Origin: Bradyrhizobium yuanmingense
GTDB taxonomy: Bacteria > Pseudomonadota > Alphaproteobacteria > Rhizobiales > Xanthobacteraceae
Direction: 5' to 3'
Length of the DNA stretch: 64,000 nucleotides
Assembly (NCBI RefSeq): GCF_900094575.1
Contig: NZ_FMAE01000002.1
Span: 1-64,000 of the forward strand
The translations under genes were made by a program, and so were the position numbers. Of this stretch, positions 1 through 7,805 are shown one piece after another. The notes under the pieces are model-generated. The model saw nothing but the letters and a program-made list of their open reading frames with translations, was not told the DNA's origin and ran no database searches. Each line of letters opens with the position of its first letter. Positions within the stretch are counted from its first letter, which is position 1.

Positions 1-1319
1 ATGAACTTGTGGATCTGGGCTTCGCTCATCTTCTCGAGCTCGGCCTCGGTGACGAGACCGGACGAGAGCGCCTTGGCCTTGATCTTCTCGGTGTTGAGGC
101 CGCGGCCGTTGTCGGCGATGCAGATGATGATGTGGCCGCCCTCGTGATAGGCGGACAGGCGAATGGTGCCCTGCTCGCCCTTGCCGCTGGCGAGGCGCTC
201 GGCGGGGGTCTCCAGGCCATGATCGGCGGAGTTGCGCACCATGTGGGTGAGCGGGTCCTTGATCAGATCGAGCACCTGGCGGTCGAGCTCGGTGTCGGCG
301 CCGTGCATCTCGAGCTCGATCTGCTTGCCGAGTTCGGATGAGAGGTCGCGGACGATGCGGGGCAGCTTCTGCCAGGCATTGCCGATCGGCTGCATGCGCG
401 TCTTCATGACGCCTTCCTGCAGCTCGGCGGTGACGTTGGAGAGGCGCTGCAGCGGCACCTTGAACTCGGTGTCCTCGTTGCGGCGGGAGATCTCCAAGAG
501 CTGGTTGCGGGTCAGGACCAGCTCGGAGACCATGGTCATCAGGTGCTCCAGCGTATCCACGTTGACGCGGATCGACTGGTTGGCGATGCGGTCGCCCTCG
601 CCCGCCATCTCGTCGGCCATCGACTTCTTCGGCGCGGCCTTTTCCTTGGCGGGCTTTGCGGCTTCAGCAGCCGGCTCGGCCTTAACCTCAGCCTTGGCCA
701 CGGGCGCGGGCACCGGCGCTTCGATCGCGGTCTCGCGGAAGGCGCGCTCGAGCTCGTCGAGCGAAACCTCGCCCGGACGCAGCGGACGCTCCAGGGTCTG
801 ATCGACCAGCGTGCCCATGGTCATCTCCTTGGCGGGGGCGGCTGCAGCGGCGGGCGCTTCCGGCACCAGCGGCGGCGCATCGGCAACGGGAGCCGCAGTG
901 CCGGCAGTCGGCATCGGCTGCGCCGAGCCTGACATCGCCGCCATGCCCTGCTCGACCATTGCCTCCAGCTTGTCGATGAGATCGCGGTCGTTGCCTTCCG
1001 GCTCGGCCTCGGTCGCCTCCAAGCCAGCCAAAATCTCCTTGATGCGGTCGATCGAGGACAGGATCACCGTCACCGCCTCGGCAGTGACAGGCATGCCGTC
1101 ACGGAATTTGCCCATCAGGGTCTCGCCGGCATGCGCCAGCGCTTCCAGCCGCGGCAGGCCGAGGAAGCCGCAGGTGCCCTTGATGGTGTGGACCAGGCGG
1201 AAGATGTTATCCAGGATCTTGGCGTTGTTCGGCTCCTGCTCGAACTTCACCAGCTGATTGTCCACGGTGTCCAGGCTCTCGCTGGTCTCCGTCAGAAACT
1301 CCCGCAACAGATCATCCAT
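1..1319 (-). CDS. cheA: Chemotaxis histidine kinase CheA, N-terminal 439 residues (runs off window)
   Basis: CheA autophosphorylates on a His in response to chemoreceptor arrays and passes the phosphate to CheY/CheB. The start is ATG at 1317-1319 (MDDLLREFL). The P1 Hpt domain carries the phospho-acceptor in HTIKGTCGFLGL (His44). An Ala/Pro/Glu-rich linker follows (roughly residues 130-215), then the dimerisation helices. The ATP-binding domain begins with an N box HMVRNSADHG near residue 355 and a G1 box DNGRGLN near residue 400. The rest of the ATPase domain and the CheW-like domain lie beyond position 1. A dyad motif at 1438-1451 sits about 120 bp upstream. Identification is certain; which chemotaxis cluster it belongs to cannot be told. 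Confidence 0.96.
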   Translation of the reverse strand, partial: MDDLLREFLTETSESLDTVDNQLVKFEQEPNNAKILDNIFRLVHTIKGTCGFLGLPRLEALAHAGETLMGKFRDGMPVTAEAVTVILSSIDRIKEILAGLEATEAEPEGNDRDLIDKLEAMVEQGMAAMSGSAQPMPTAGTAAPVADAPPLVPEAPAAAAAPAKEMTMGTLVDQTLERPLRPGEVSLDELERAFRETAIEAPVPAPVAKAEVKAEPAAEAAKPAKEKAAPKKSMADEMAGEGDRIANQSIRVNVDTLEHLMTMVSELVLTRNQLLEISRRNEDTEFKVPLQRLSNVTAELQEGVMKTRMQPIGNAWQKLPRIVRDLSSELGKQIELEMHGADTELDRQVLDLIKDPLTHMVRNSADHGLETPAERLASGKGEQGTIRLSAYHEGGHIIICIADNGRGLNTEKIKAKALSSGLVTEAELEKMSEAQIHKF

Positions 1320-1723
1320 GAGCTACGCCTTACTGACCCGGGCCGCAAACGCGACGTCCGAGCCACCCTTGGCACGGACGGACGCCCTATCCTGGATCGT
1401 TAGACATCCCCTTTCACAGTCCCGTTAATTTCATCCTCCGTGCTACTACGGATTTTGAAGAGAAGTTTGCGGTTCTGCCGCGTGTTGCAGCGCTTTTCGG
1501 CAAAACCATCCCCGCGCCGCAACGGCGGGAGCCGCGCGGTGAACGAGCCACTAATCGCGCGACGCGGCGTGCGAGAAAGTCCTGCTCGTGAAGAACGATA
1601 GAGGCGGTCGAGGCAAGCCGGCCGCGCCCTCGTCGCGCGAGTGCTTGGGCGTTGCCGGATCTAGGCGGTCCACGCTCGAGGTAAACGAAGCGTTACCCCG
1701 CGGGGAAAGCGGCTCGTGTCGCG
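1320..1723. other. 404-bp intergenic region between cheA and the broken response regulator
   Basis: I find no convincing gene here. It is the upstream region of cheA and the downstream flank of the response-regulator pseudogene. The one feature that stands out is the dyad at 1438-1451. Short open frames at 1551-1788 have no family signature and overlap one another on opposite strands. Confidence 0.6.
1438..1451. promoter_or_regulatory. Dyad CCGT-N6-ACGG upstream of cheA (copy 1 of 3)
   Basis: The sequence reads CCGTGCTACTACGG and the dyad extends one base each side (T/A). It lies 119-132 bp upstream of the cheA ATG. Two more copies, CCGTACTTCTACGG (4725) and CCGTATGACTACGG (5800), sit upstream of other genes in this cluster, giving the consensus CCGTRYKWCTACGG. 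I infer a shared operator; the regulator is unknown. Confidence 0.45.
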
Positions 1724-2205
1724 CTAACCGAGCTGCACGGCCGTGGCAATGTCGGAGCGGGGGCGAGGCTCTGCCAGGCAATCGTTGATGGCGGCGAGCA
1801 GCGCGTGCGGCGTGAACGGCTTGCGCAGACAGCGCGCGGCGCCGAGCTCCAGCGCCATCCGCAGGAAGTCCGGCGCGGGCGAGTCCAAATTCGCGAAGGC
1901 GTAGCCGGACATCGCGATCAGCGGAATGACCGGAGCCCGGTCGTGGAAATCCGGATCGATTCGAACCCGCGCATGTGCGGCATGAAGATGTCGATGATCA
2001 TCAGATCGAATTGCTTGTGCTCGAGGGCGCGCAGTCCGGCTTCACCACCCTCGGCGATCGTCACCCGAAAATTGTTGCGCTGGAGGTAAACCTCGATGGC
2101 CATGCACACCATCGGGTCATCGTCGACGACGAGAATATGGCGCAGATCGTCTCGCCCGGATTGAGCTTCCCGTTCCGGCGATTCAACAATCGAACCGTGG
2201 GGCAC
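1724..2205 (-). pseudogene. Single-domain response regulator (CheY/DivK type) split by a -1 frameshift
   Basis: From ATG at 2205 the frame encodes a receiver start: HILVVDDDPMV (acidic pair) and LMIIDIFMPHMRGFESIR with the phospho-acceptor Asp. It then shifts into a short false tail ending at 1918. The missing half is in another frame: FHDRAPVIPLIAMSGYAF (conserved Ser) and RCLRKPFTPHALLAAI (conserved Lys), stopping at 1724. One extra base in the ccgg run at about 1949-1954 would restore one receiver of about 160 residues. As given, the product lacks the switch Ser and the Lys. It may be a true pseudogene or a sequencing error. Its position beside cheA and an Hpt protein fits a phosphorelay partner. 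Confidence 0.8.
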
Positions 2206-2540
2206 GCCTTTCTCCTTTGCTTTCGATGAGAGATGAAACTAACATTTTTGCGGACGCGGTCGAGGCGACGCGAGCCGGCCCAATGGCCAGCGCGACTGCA
2301 ATGCCTTCCGGCTCCTGAGGCCCCCTTGCCGCTTTTTCCCTGCGCAATCGTTGCAGGACGGCCGCCTCGTCAACGAATCAGCGTGCGCTACTTAATTCCG
2401 CCGCAAATGAGACAGGCTGTCTGCCCTCTAACGGGTATATGGACGACACCACAACCTTTAGATTAGTATTTGCGCGCCGTGCAACTGAGTGACGAAGGCC
2501 GCCGCGCCCGGCGTCCATCGAACCCGCCGGATTAACCTGC
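2206..2540. other. Intergenic region between divergent response regulator and Crp-type gene
   Basis: This 335-bp stretch must hold the divergent promoters of the broken response regulator (leftward) and the first Crp/Fnr-type gene (rightward). I see no clear -35/-10 pair, no terminator and no RNA gene. Confidence 0.5.
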
Positions 2541-3251
2541 ATGACCGTGAGCGGCCGCCCGCCCAACCAGCTGCTGCAACTGCTCGATGCCGCGGATTTC
2601 GATCTGCTGCGTCCGCACCTCGCGACGGTTGAAATGGTCAGCAAATCTGTCGTGGGCGAGATCGGCACTGCACCGAGACATGTCTACCTCCCGCATGGTG
2701 GATGCGTTTCGATCAGGGTGAGCCTGTCCGAAGGACAGACGATCGAAATTGCGATGCTGGGCCGCGACAGCGTCGTGGGGGCCGGTGCGGCCCTTGCCGA
2801 CGGCATCTCGCCGATGGACGCGGTTGTGCTGTTCCCAGGAGCTGCTTCCGTGATCGAAATCGGAGTTTTCCGCGCGGTAGCGACCGCAAGCGCACGCCTC
2901 CGCAAGCTGATGGTCCGCCACGAGCAGGTCATGCTCGCGCATGTGCAGCAATCGCTGCTCTGCAATACGCTGCATCCGGTCGAGGCTCGGCTCGCGCGTT
3001 GGCTGCTCCGCGCCCACGACCTGTCCGACGACCAAATCCTGCCGCTGACCCAAGAGGCGCTGGCGCAGATGATCGGCGCCCGCCGCAACGCGATCTCGCT
3101 GGTCGCGCATGCGCTGCAGCGCGCCGGCATCATTCGCTACAGCCGCGGCCAGATCGAGATCATCGATCCCAAGGCGCTGCTGGCGACGTCCTGCGGCTGC
3201 TATTCGGCGGTGAAGACCCATCACCTGCGCCTGATGGGAGTCGTGGCGTGA
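2541..3251 (+). CDS. Crp/Fnr-family transcriptional regulator (first of a tandem pair)
   Basis: The 236-residue protein has a cyclic-nucleotide-binding-like beta-roll at about residues 10-130 (PHGGCVSIRVSLSEGQTIEIAMLGRDSV region) and a Crp-type winged helix at about 150-225. The HTH reads LTQEALAQMIGARRNAISLV followed by ALQRAGIIRYSRGQIEIID. There is no N-terminal FNR/FixK-type cysteine cluster, so an Fe-S oxygen sensor is unlikely; the ligand is unknown. The start is ATG at 2541, without a strong Shine-Dalgarno. A paralogue follows 177 bp downstream, sharing motif AQMIGARRN and a C-terminal Cys-x-Cys-Tyr segment. Confidence 0.85.
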   Translation: MTVSGRPPNQLLQLLDAADFDLLRPHLATVEMVSKSVVGEIGTAPRHVYLPHGGCVSIRVSLSEGQTIEIAMLGRDSVVGAGAALADGISPMDAVVLFPGAASVIEIGVFRAVATASARLRKLMVRHEQVMLAHVQQSLLCNTLHPVEARLARWLLRAHDLSDDQILPLTQEALAQMIGARRNAISLVAHALQRAGIIRYSRGQIEIIDPKALLATSCGCYSAVKTHHLRLMGVVA

Positions 3252-3428
3252 CGGGAGCACGATGCGATCTCTGTGTTCCGACGTGCACGCAGCGTCGGTG
3301 CATCGCCAGGGCCGGACAACTTGTCTCAATTGCCAATATATCCCGCCGCGAGGATGATGGAACTTACCCGCGCACCGCGTGAGTGCAGGCGTGCGATTCC
3401 CAGGTGCAAGGGTACGGAGGAGGCAGCT

Positions 3429-4136
3429 TTGGAAAGCATGGCGCGTCCGTCCAACGGTTTCCTGTCCGCACTGTCGGCAGACGATTATGAGTTGATCCGC
3501 CCGCACCTGCGAACTGTGGATCTGGCCCAGGGGGCGGTGCTGGTCGAGACCGGCGAGACGCTCATGCGCGCCTATTTTCCTCACCGCGGCGTCATCTCGC
3601 TGGTGGTTGAACTGGCCAAAGGCGAGCATGTGCAGGTCGCCATGATCGGCCGTGGCAGCCTGCTCGGAACGCTCGCCATCGAGGGTGATGCGTGTGCGTT
3701 GAACACCGCCATCGTGCTGGTTCCCGGCGCCGCCTCGGTGGTGGATCTGGACCGCCTGCGCATGGCCGCCGATCAGAGCAGCGCCCTGCGCACGCAGCTT
3801 GCGCGTCACGGGCTGGCGGTCTACGCCCAGGTGCAGCAAACCGCGGGCTGCAACGCCGCTCATCCGGTGGAGTCGCGGCTGTCGCGCTGCCTGCTGCACA
3901 CGCATGACATGTCGGGCGAGTCGCGTCTGCTGCTGACACAGGAGACCATGGCTCAGATGATCGGGGCCCGGCGCAACAGCGTGTCGCTGGTCGCCAACTC
4001 CCTGCAGCAGGCCAATTTCATCCACTACAGCCGCGGACACATCCAGATCACCAACCTGGACGGGCTGCGCCAGACGGCGTGCGAATGCTACGCCGCCGTG
4101 AAGGCCCAGTACGACCGGCTGCTCGGCCCGCCCTGA
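3429..4136 (+). CDS. Crp/Fnr-family transcriptional regulator (second of a tandem pair)
   Basis: This is a paralogue of the preceding gene with the same layout: an effector beta-roll (FPHRGVISLVVELAKGEHVQ, then VAMIGRGSLLG) and a Crp-type HTH (LTQETMAQMIGARRNSVSLV, then NSLQQANFIHYSRGHIQI). I chose a TTG start at 3429 because GGAGGAGG at 3416-3423 is correctly spaced for it; ATG at 3438 would leave about 14 bases. An upstream in-frame ATG at 3273 would add a tail unlike the family. The pair most likely arose by tandem duplication. Ligand and targets are unknown. Confidence 0.83.
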   Translation: MESMARPSNGFLSALSADDYELIRPHLRTVDLAQGAVLVETGETLMRAYFPHRGVISLVVELAKGEHVQVAMIGRGSLLGTLAIEGDACALNTAIVLVPGAASVVDLDRLRMAADQSSALRTQLARHGLAVYAQVQQTAGCNAAHPVESRLSRCLLHTHDMSGESRLLLTQETMAQMIGARRNSVSLVANSLQQANFIHYSRGHIQITNLDGLRQTACECYAAVKAQYDRLLGPP

Positions 4137-4289
4137 ACGCCGCGGTCCTTGGTAAACCGCGGGCTAATGCCGGCCTGCAAACACCAGCCATCCTGCTACC
4201 AGAACTGAAATTCGAAGGGCGTACACACGCGACATGCCGCGCGCGGCGGCGTGCCGCGCGACACGAACCGGGATGAGGGCAGGCAAGAC

Positions 4290-4652
4290 ATGTTTGACGT
4301 CACCGTCGGGCTCGATGCCGAACCCGCGCGCGAGCCGCGCGCGTACGAAGCGCTGGTGCGCGAGATCGGCGAGGACGGCGCCGGTGAAGTGCGCGACGTG
4401 TTCTGGAGCGAGACCTGCGCGCGCCTGCAATTGCTCCGCACGCTCTCGCCCGCGCAGCACCACGCCAGGATCGCGCGCGAAGCGCATTCGCTGAAGAGCG
4501 CGGCCGGAACGTTCGGCTATCTCAGGCTCGCAGCGCTGGCGCTGCGGCTGGAGAAAACCGCGGAAAGCCTCGGCGAGACCGAATTCCGCGCGCTCCTGAA
4601 CCAGATGGATGCGGCCTACGCCGCCGCGCATGCGCAGGAGCCGCAAGGCTAG
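4290..4652 (+). CDS. Hpt-domain (histidine phosphotransfer) protein
   Basis: The 120-residue helical protein carries the Hpt signature HSLKSAAGTFGYLRL, where the first His is the expected phosphate acceptor and KSAAGTFG the following helix turn. Hpt proteins shuttle phosphate between receiver domains. No other domain is visible. I chose ATG at 4290 (MFDVTVGLD) over an in-frame ATG at 4251 because GAGGG at 4275-4279 lies about 10 bases before it and the family begins near here. Nearby cheA and the receiver at 1724-2205 are possible partners, which is inference from position. Confidence 0.82.
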   Translation: MFDVTVGLDAEPAREPRAYEALVREIGEDGAGEVRDVFWSETCARLQLLRTLSPAQHHARIAREAHSLKSAAGTFGYLRLAALALRLEKTAESLGETEFRALLNQMDAAYAAAHAQEPQG

Positions 4653-4724
4653 CTCGCTTGGGATGCGCGCTCGTCGCGCTGCTTCGCGTGAAAACGCTCC
4701 GGACTACTCGCGCGTGCATTCCCG

Positions 4725-4738
4725 CCGTACTTCTACGG
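4725..4738. promoter_or_regulatory. Dyad CCGT-N6-ACGG (copy 2 of 3)
   Basis: The sequence reads CCGTACTTCTACGG with perfect 5-bp arms CCGTA/TACGG. It lies 66-79 bp upstream of the ATG at 4804, where an operator would be expected. It matches the copies at 1438 and 5800. Confidence 0.45.
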
Positions 4739-4803
4739 TTTGCGATTTTCACAGATGGCTAATCATAGCTGGCGATAGTCCCGGAAAACCAGGAGGGTTT
4801 TCC

Positions 4804-5052
4804 ATGTTCACCTACGAGACCGCAGACCAGAAGGAGGTTCGTCGCTTCCGGATCGCACAGTTCAACGGCCGGATGGCGACGGTGAAGGCCGGCGAGTCGA
4901 CCGTGACCGGCTTCGTGCGCTCGGTGCTGGAGCAGGAATCGAGCATGCCCCCCCGCTGGACCATCACGATCATTCCGAGCGCACCGAAGGAAGAGATCAA
5001 GCCGCTGCGTCCCACCTCGCGCGCACGTCCCTTCGCCGAAGACTATTTCTGA
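4804..5052 (+). CDS. Conserved small hypothetical protein (82 aa)
   Basis: The start is ATG at 4804, preceded by a strong AGGAGGG at 4791-4797 with a 6-base spacer. The larger in-frame ORF from 4609 has no such signal. The product is a compact, charged protein with no signal peptide or membrane segment: N-terminal FTYETADQKEVRRFRIAQFN, a middle VTGFVRSVLEQ, then a basic C-terminus. I do not recognise a domain; it has the look of a Bradyrhizobium-type small regulatory or stress protein. The dyad at 4725-4738 suggests co-regulation with cheA and the LuxR-type gene, which is inference. Confidence 0.72.
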   Translation: MFTYETADQKEVRRFRIAQFNGRMATVKAGESTVTGFVRSVLEQESSMPPRWTITIIPSAPKEEIKPLRPTSRARPFAEDYF

Positions 5053-5121
5053 GCGCCACGGATTTCCCAACTTTCGAGATAGGCGTCGGGTCTCGCCCGA
5101 CGGCGGGCGACGGGCCCGGCC

Positions 5122-5751
5122 TCAGTCGATCGAATGCAGCAGCGCCGCACGGACGAGGTCCGCGGTGTTGCGCGCACCGAGCTTGCGCATCGCCTCGGCG
5201 CGATGGCTCTCGAAAGTGCGCGGACTAATCTGCATGCGAAGCGCACCCTGCTTGTTCGAGTAGCCTTCGCTGATCAGCCTCAGCACCTCGCGCTCGCGCC
5301 TGGTCAGCCGCTTCTGGCCCGACGGGCCGATCAGATCGGCGCTCGGCGACCGCGGCGGTTGCAGCACGCGGACGGCCTTCGATTCCGCTTCTTCGGACGG
5401 GCTGGGTAAGCCGCCCTTGGAGCCGCCCTTGGGCGGGCCGGCGAGCTGCTTGACCAGGCCGCAAACGCGCTCGGTCTGGGCCAGCGCGTTCTCCACCACC
5501 CGCTGCAAATAGGCGCGATCGCCGGTCGCGGGGACGAGCTGATCGCTGTGGTGCTTGATCTCGCCCATGTAGAGCAGCAGCGCGGTCAGGGGGCCATTGA
5601 GCTCGCGGGCGATGGCAGCCGCCATTTCGTCGGCCGCCTTGGCACGCAAGGCGCTCAGGCGGGCGAAATCGAGCTCTTCAGCTGAAGCAGCGCTGCTTTC
5701 GTGCCATGCCGACGGCCGCGAATCGGTGGCCGTATCATTCTGTGACCCCAT
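5122..5751 (-). CDS. LuxR-type regulator with an N-terminal kinase-like dimerisation domain lacking the phospho-His
   Basis: The 209-residue protein has two parts. Residues about 38-103 resemble the paired dimerisation helices of FixL-type histidine kinases (AIARELNGPLTALLLYMGEI, then a second helix with VENALAQTERVCGLVKQL). The position of the phospho-His is Arg49 (FixL-type motif HELNQPL; here RELNGPL). Residues about 148-206 are a LuxR/FixJ-type HTH (LTRREREVLRLISEGYSNKQ, ISPRTFESHRAEAMRKLGAR). There is no receiver and no ATPase domain. The dimerisation helices probably fix the oligomeric state or dock a kinase or Hpt protein, which is inference. The dyad at 5800-5813 lies about 50 bp upstream of its start, consistent with autoregulation. 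Confidence 0.8.
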   Translation of the reverse strand: MGSQNDTATDSRPSAWHESSAASAEELDFARLSALRAKAADEMAAAIARELNGPLTALLLYMGEIKHHSDQLVPATGDRAYLQRVVENALAQTERVCGLVKQLAGPPKGGSKGGLPSPSEEAESKAVRVLQPPRSPSADLIGPSGQKRLTRREREVLRLISEGYSNKQGALRMQISPRTFESHRAEAMRKLGARNTADLVRAALLHSID

Positions 5752-6086
5752 GTCACTCGTTTAGCGGAACCGGGGCGGGTCTGTGATTAACTTTTTGCTC
5801 CGTATGACTACGGTGATTTAGACGGTTTTACGCTGAAATGACGACTTCGGCACAATTTGTGCTTGCGCGGCGCCGCACGCGACCATGCAGCGGTTGAGTT
5901 TTCTGCCGAATGCTGGGCTGGGAACGGGAAAAGCTCCTCGGCGAACGCCTTGCTCCGACATCCACCCCCCGGATTTTACGGATTAATTAACGGCGACTTG
6001 CTTCTCTAGGGAGGTTGAGAGCGCGCAAATGCCTCCACGCATTGGGCCCGCAAGCCCGCGGGCCACGCTGCGAAAGATTGCGTGCC
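5752..6086. other. Intergenic region between the LuxR-type gene and the 387-aa gene
   Basis: These 335 bp separate divergent genes and hold both promoter regions. They include the dyad at 5800-5813 and an AT-richer patch around 5785-5860. I see no gene or terminator. Confidence 0.5.
5800..5813. promoter_or_regulatory. Dyad CCGT-N6-ACGG (copy 3 of 3), upstream of the LuxR-type gene
   Basis: The sequence reads CCGTATGACTACGG with arms CCGTA/TACGG, 49-62 bp upstream of the leftward ATG at 5751. The 3' half CTACGG is identical in all three copies of the motif. Confidence 0.45.
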
Positions 6087-7250
6087 ATGGACGAGATCGA
6101 CCGGCTATCGGAATTTCTGCAGAGGCTGACGCCGCTGTCGCGCAGCTGTCTGCTCAGCGAGCTCGAACGGCTCGAGCTGTGCGGCATCGACATGCCGGGT
6201 TCGGCCGACATCCAGGCCCGCTTGCGCGCCGAATTCCGCAAGGACGGATCGACCCAGGCGCGCGCCACCAGCCCGTCGCGCTATTTCTTCGCGCCGCTCG
6301 AGCTGCTGCTGATCGATGGCGCGCCCGAGCATGCCAACATGGGGCGGATCTCGCGCAATACCCTCACCCCGATCTGGGAATGGATCTGCCGCGACCTGCT
6401 GCCGACCATGGCGCGCGACTACATCAAGGCGATCGGCGACCAGGTCGCGGCCAACAACCCGAAGGAAGTCCAGAAGATCGCCTCGACCTTCCAGATCAAG
6501 GTCGTCAAGGTCCTCGAGAGCACCCTCGCCTCGCCCGAGAGCGCCGAATCCGCGCGCGCCAAGCTCGGGCAATATACGGCCTCGCGCACCGCCTTCGACG
6601 ACGTCGTGAAGATGCTGCACGTGTTGCGCGCCGGCGATGCACTGCCGAAGTTCAACGCGAAGCTGCCCGACAAGATCGCGAAGTTCGACGACGGCCAGGT
6701 CGCTCAGATCACCGCGCAGCTCGACGCCTTCAAGAAGGCGCATCCTCAGGCGCTGCCCTTCGCGCTGGCGCTGGTGGCGCGACGCCTGAAGACGTCCTGG
6801 CAATTGGTGCGGCTTGCTACCCGAGCCGCTGCGAGCAAGGCCGCCGCAGACGTCGCCGCCACCCCCTATGCCTGCGTCGTTCCCATGGTTCTCGACCGGC
6901 TCGACGACAAGCGTCTCGCACTTCGCGTCGCGCTCCGGCACAACCGGGTGCTGATCGCCCGCGACCTGCTCGCCGAGATCTACGACACCGAATATGCGCT
7001 CAAGGTCCGCATCGACGGCATCGAGCAATGCGAATGGGGCGTCCGCCTCCAGCAATTGATGGATGCGATCGCGGCGCTGGTCTCCGCCGAGGTGAGCCGC
7101 TTCCCTGCCAATGTCGGCCACATTCTCGGCTCGCGGCGGCTGCGCAGCCACGATACGCTCGGCGGCAAGCTGAGCTATCTGGCCTGGAAGGGACGCGACG
7201 CGATGCAGGACGGTGCGGCGGCGTTCCGCAAATTGATCGGGCAAACCTAG
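6087..7250 (+). CDS. Hypothetical protein, 387 aa, helical, unknown function
   Basis: I chose ATG at 6087 (MDEIDRLSEFLQRLTPLSRS). The in-frame extension back to 6015 has low-complexity codon use. The product is soluble and helix-rich with no signal peptide, no membrane segment and no motif I recognise. The first 60 residues are Leu/Arg-rich. The middle contains FFAPLELLLIDGAPEHANMG and WEWICRDLLPTMARDYI. Codon use and GC match the chromosome, so it is an ordinary resident gene. It is followed after a few bases by a dispersed repeat at 7258-7306. Confidence 0.75.
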   Translation: MDEIDRLSEFLQRLTPLSRSCLLSELERLELCGIDMPGSADIQARLRAEFRKDGSTQARATSPSRYFFAPLELLLIDGAPEHANMGRISRNTLTPIWEWICRDLLPTMARDYIKAIGDQVAANNPKEVQKIASTFQIKVVKVLESTLASPESAESARAKLGQYTASRTAFDDVVKMLHVLRAGDALPKFNAKLPDKIAKFDDGQVAQITAQLDAFKKAHPQALPFALALVARRLKTSWQLVRLATRAAASKAAADVAATPYACVVPMVLDRLDDKRLALRVALRHNRVLIARDLLAEIYDTEYALKVRIDGIEQCEWGVRLQQLMDAIAALVSAEVSRFPANVGHILGSRRLRSHDTLGGKLSYLAWKGRDAMQDGAAAFRKLIGQT

Positions 7251-7805
7251 AGCGTTTGAGCATGATCTTTCCGGAAAACTGCTGCACACTTTCCGGATCA
7301 TGCTCTAGATCCGGTTCGGCCGCGAAAAGCCACGATGCGCCGCGCGGCTAGCGCGGCAGGCACAGGAAGCGATCCATGAATCGCCCTGACAGCACGAACC
7401 TGAACCACCAATACATCATTCGCCGCATCGACATAGCTGTAATCCTCGACAGCCCTCCACCGGCTCGGGGGACCTTTAGCGCGAGCGCGGCAACGCGCGT
7501 GTGATGTGCTTCACATTCTCGGCCGCCGGCGCGGACCCCTTGTCGCATGACCGTCACGAGCGAAAGGCGACGATGCGCGCATCGCGGGAAGACGCAAGCG
7601 TGAAAGCCGCCGCCGATTCACGTTGCGCCGGCTTCATCGCCGCCGCGGGACAACCGCGCGCGTGCACCCAAAGATTTCGTCGACAAATTAGCTCGAATTG
7701 CAGGGCTTAACGTTACTCAGATAATTCAAGAACGATGTGAAGCTCTCCTTATTTGAACCCACGCTCCGCGTTTAAGAAACCGTCACGGAACGGGAGTGGT
7801 GTACG
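7251..7805. other. 555-bp intergenic region
   Basis: Apart from the palindromic repeat at 7258-7306 I find no supportable gene. Open frames at 7348-7557 (-) and 7501-7710 (+) have no ribosome-binding site or family pattern. The last 150 bp are AT-richer and should contain the promoter of the EAL gene. Confidence 0.55.
7258..7306. repeat. Dispersed palindromic repeat (rhizobial GAGCATGATC element)
   Basis: Perfect 10-bp arms GAGCATGATC (7258-7267) and GATCATGCTC (7296-7305) enclose two TTCCGGA-type half sites. From general knowledge this type of element is scattered in high copy through Bradyrhizobium and other Rhizobiales intergenic regions. It directly follows the stop at 7250 and may form a 3' hairpin. 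Confidence 0.75.

Noticed and set aside
2532-4040. Long open frame of 502 codons on the minus strand
   Set aside because: It lies antisense to the two Crp/Fnr genes, has composition expected from their complement and no family motif.
6029-7351. Open frame of 440 codons on the plus strand, with Arg/Ala-rich product
   Set aside because: Shifted-frame shadow of the 387-residue gene; the real frame has normal codon use.
7501-7710. Open frame of 69 codons in the gap before the EAL gene
   Set aside because: No ribosome-binding site and no sign of a structured protein.
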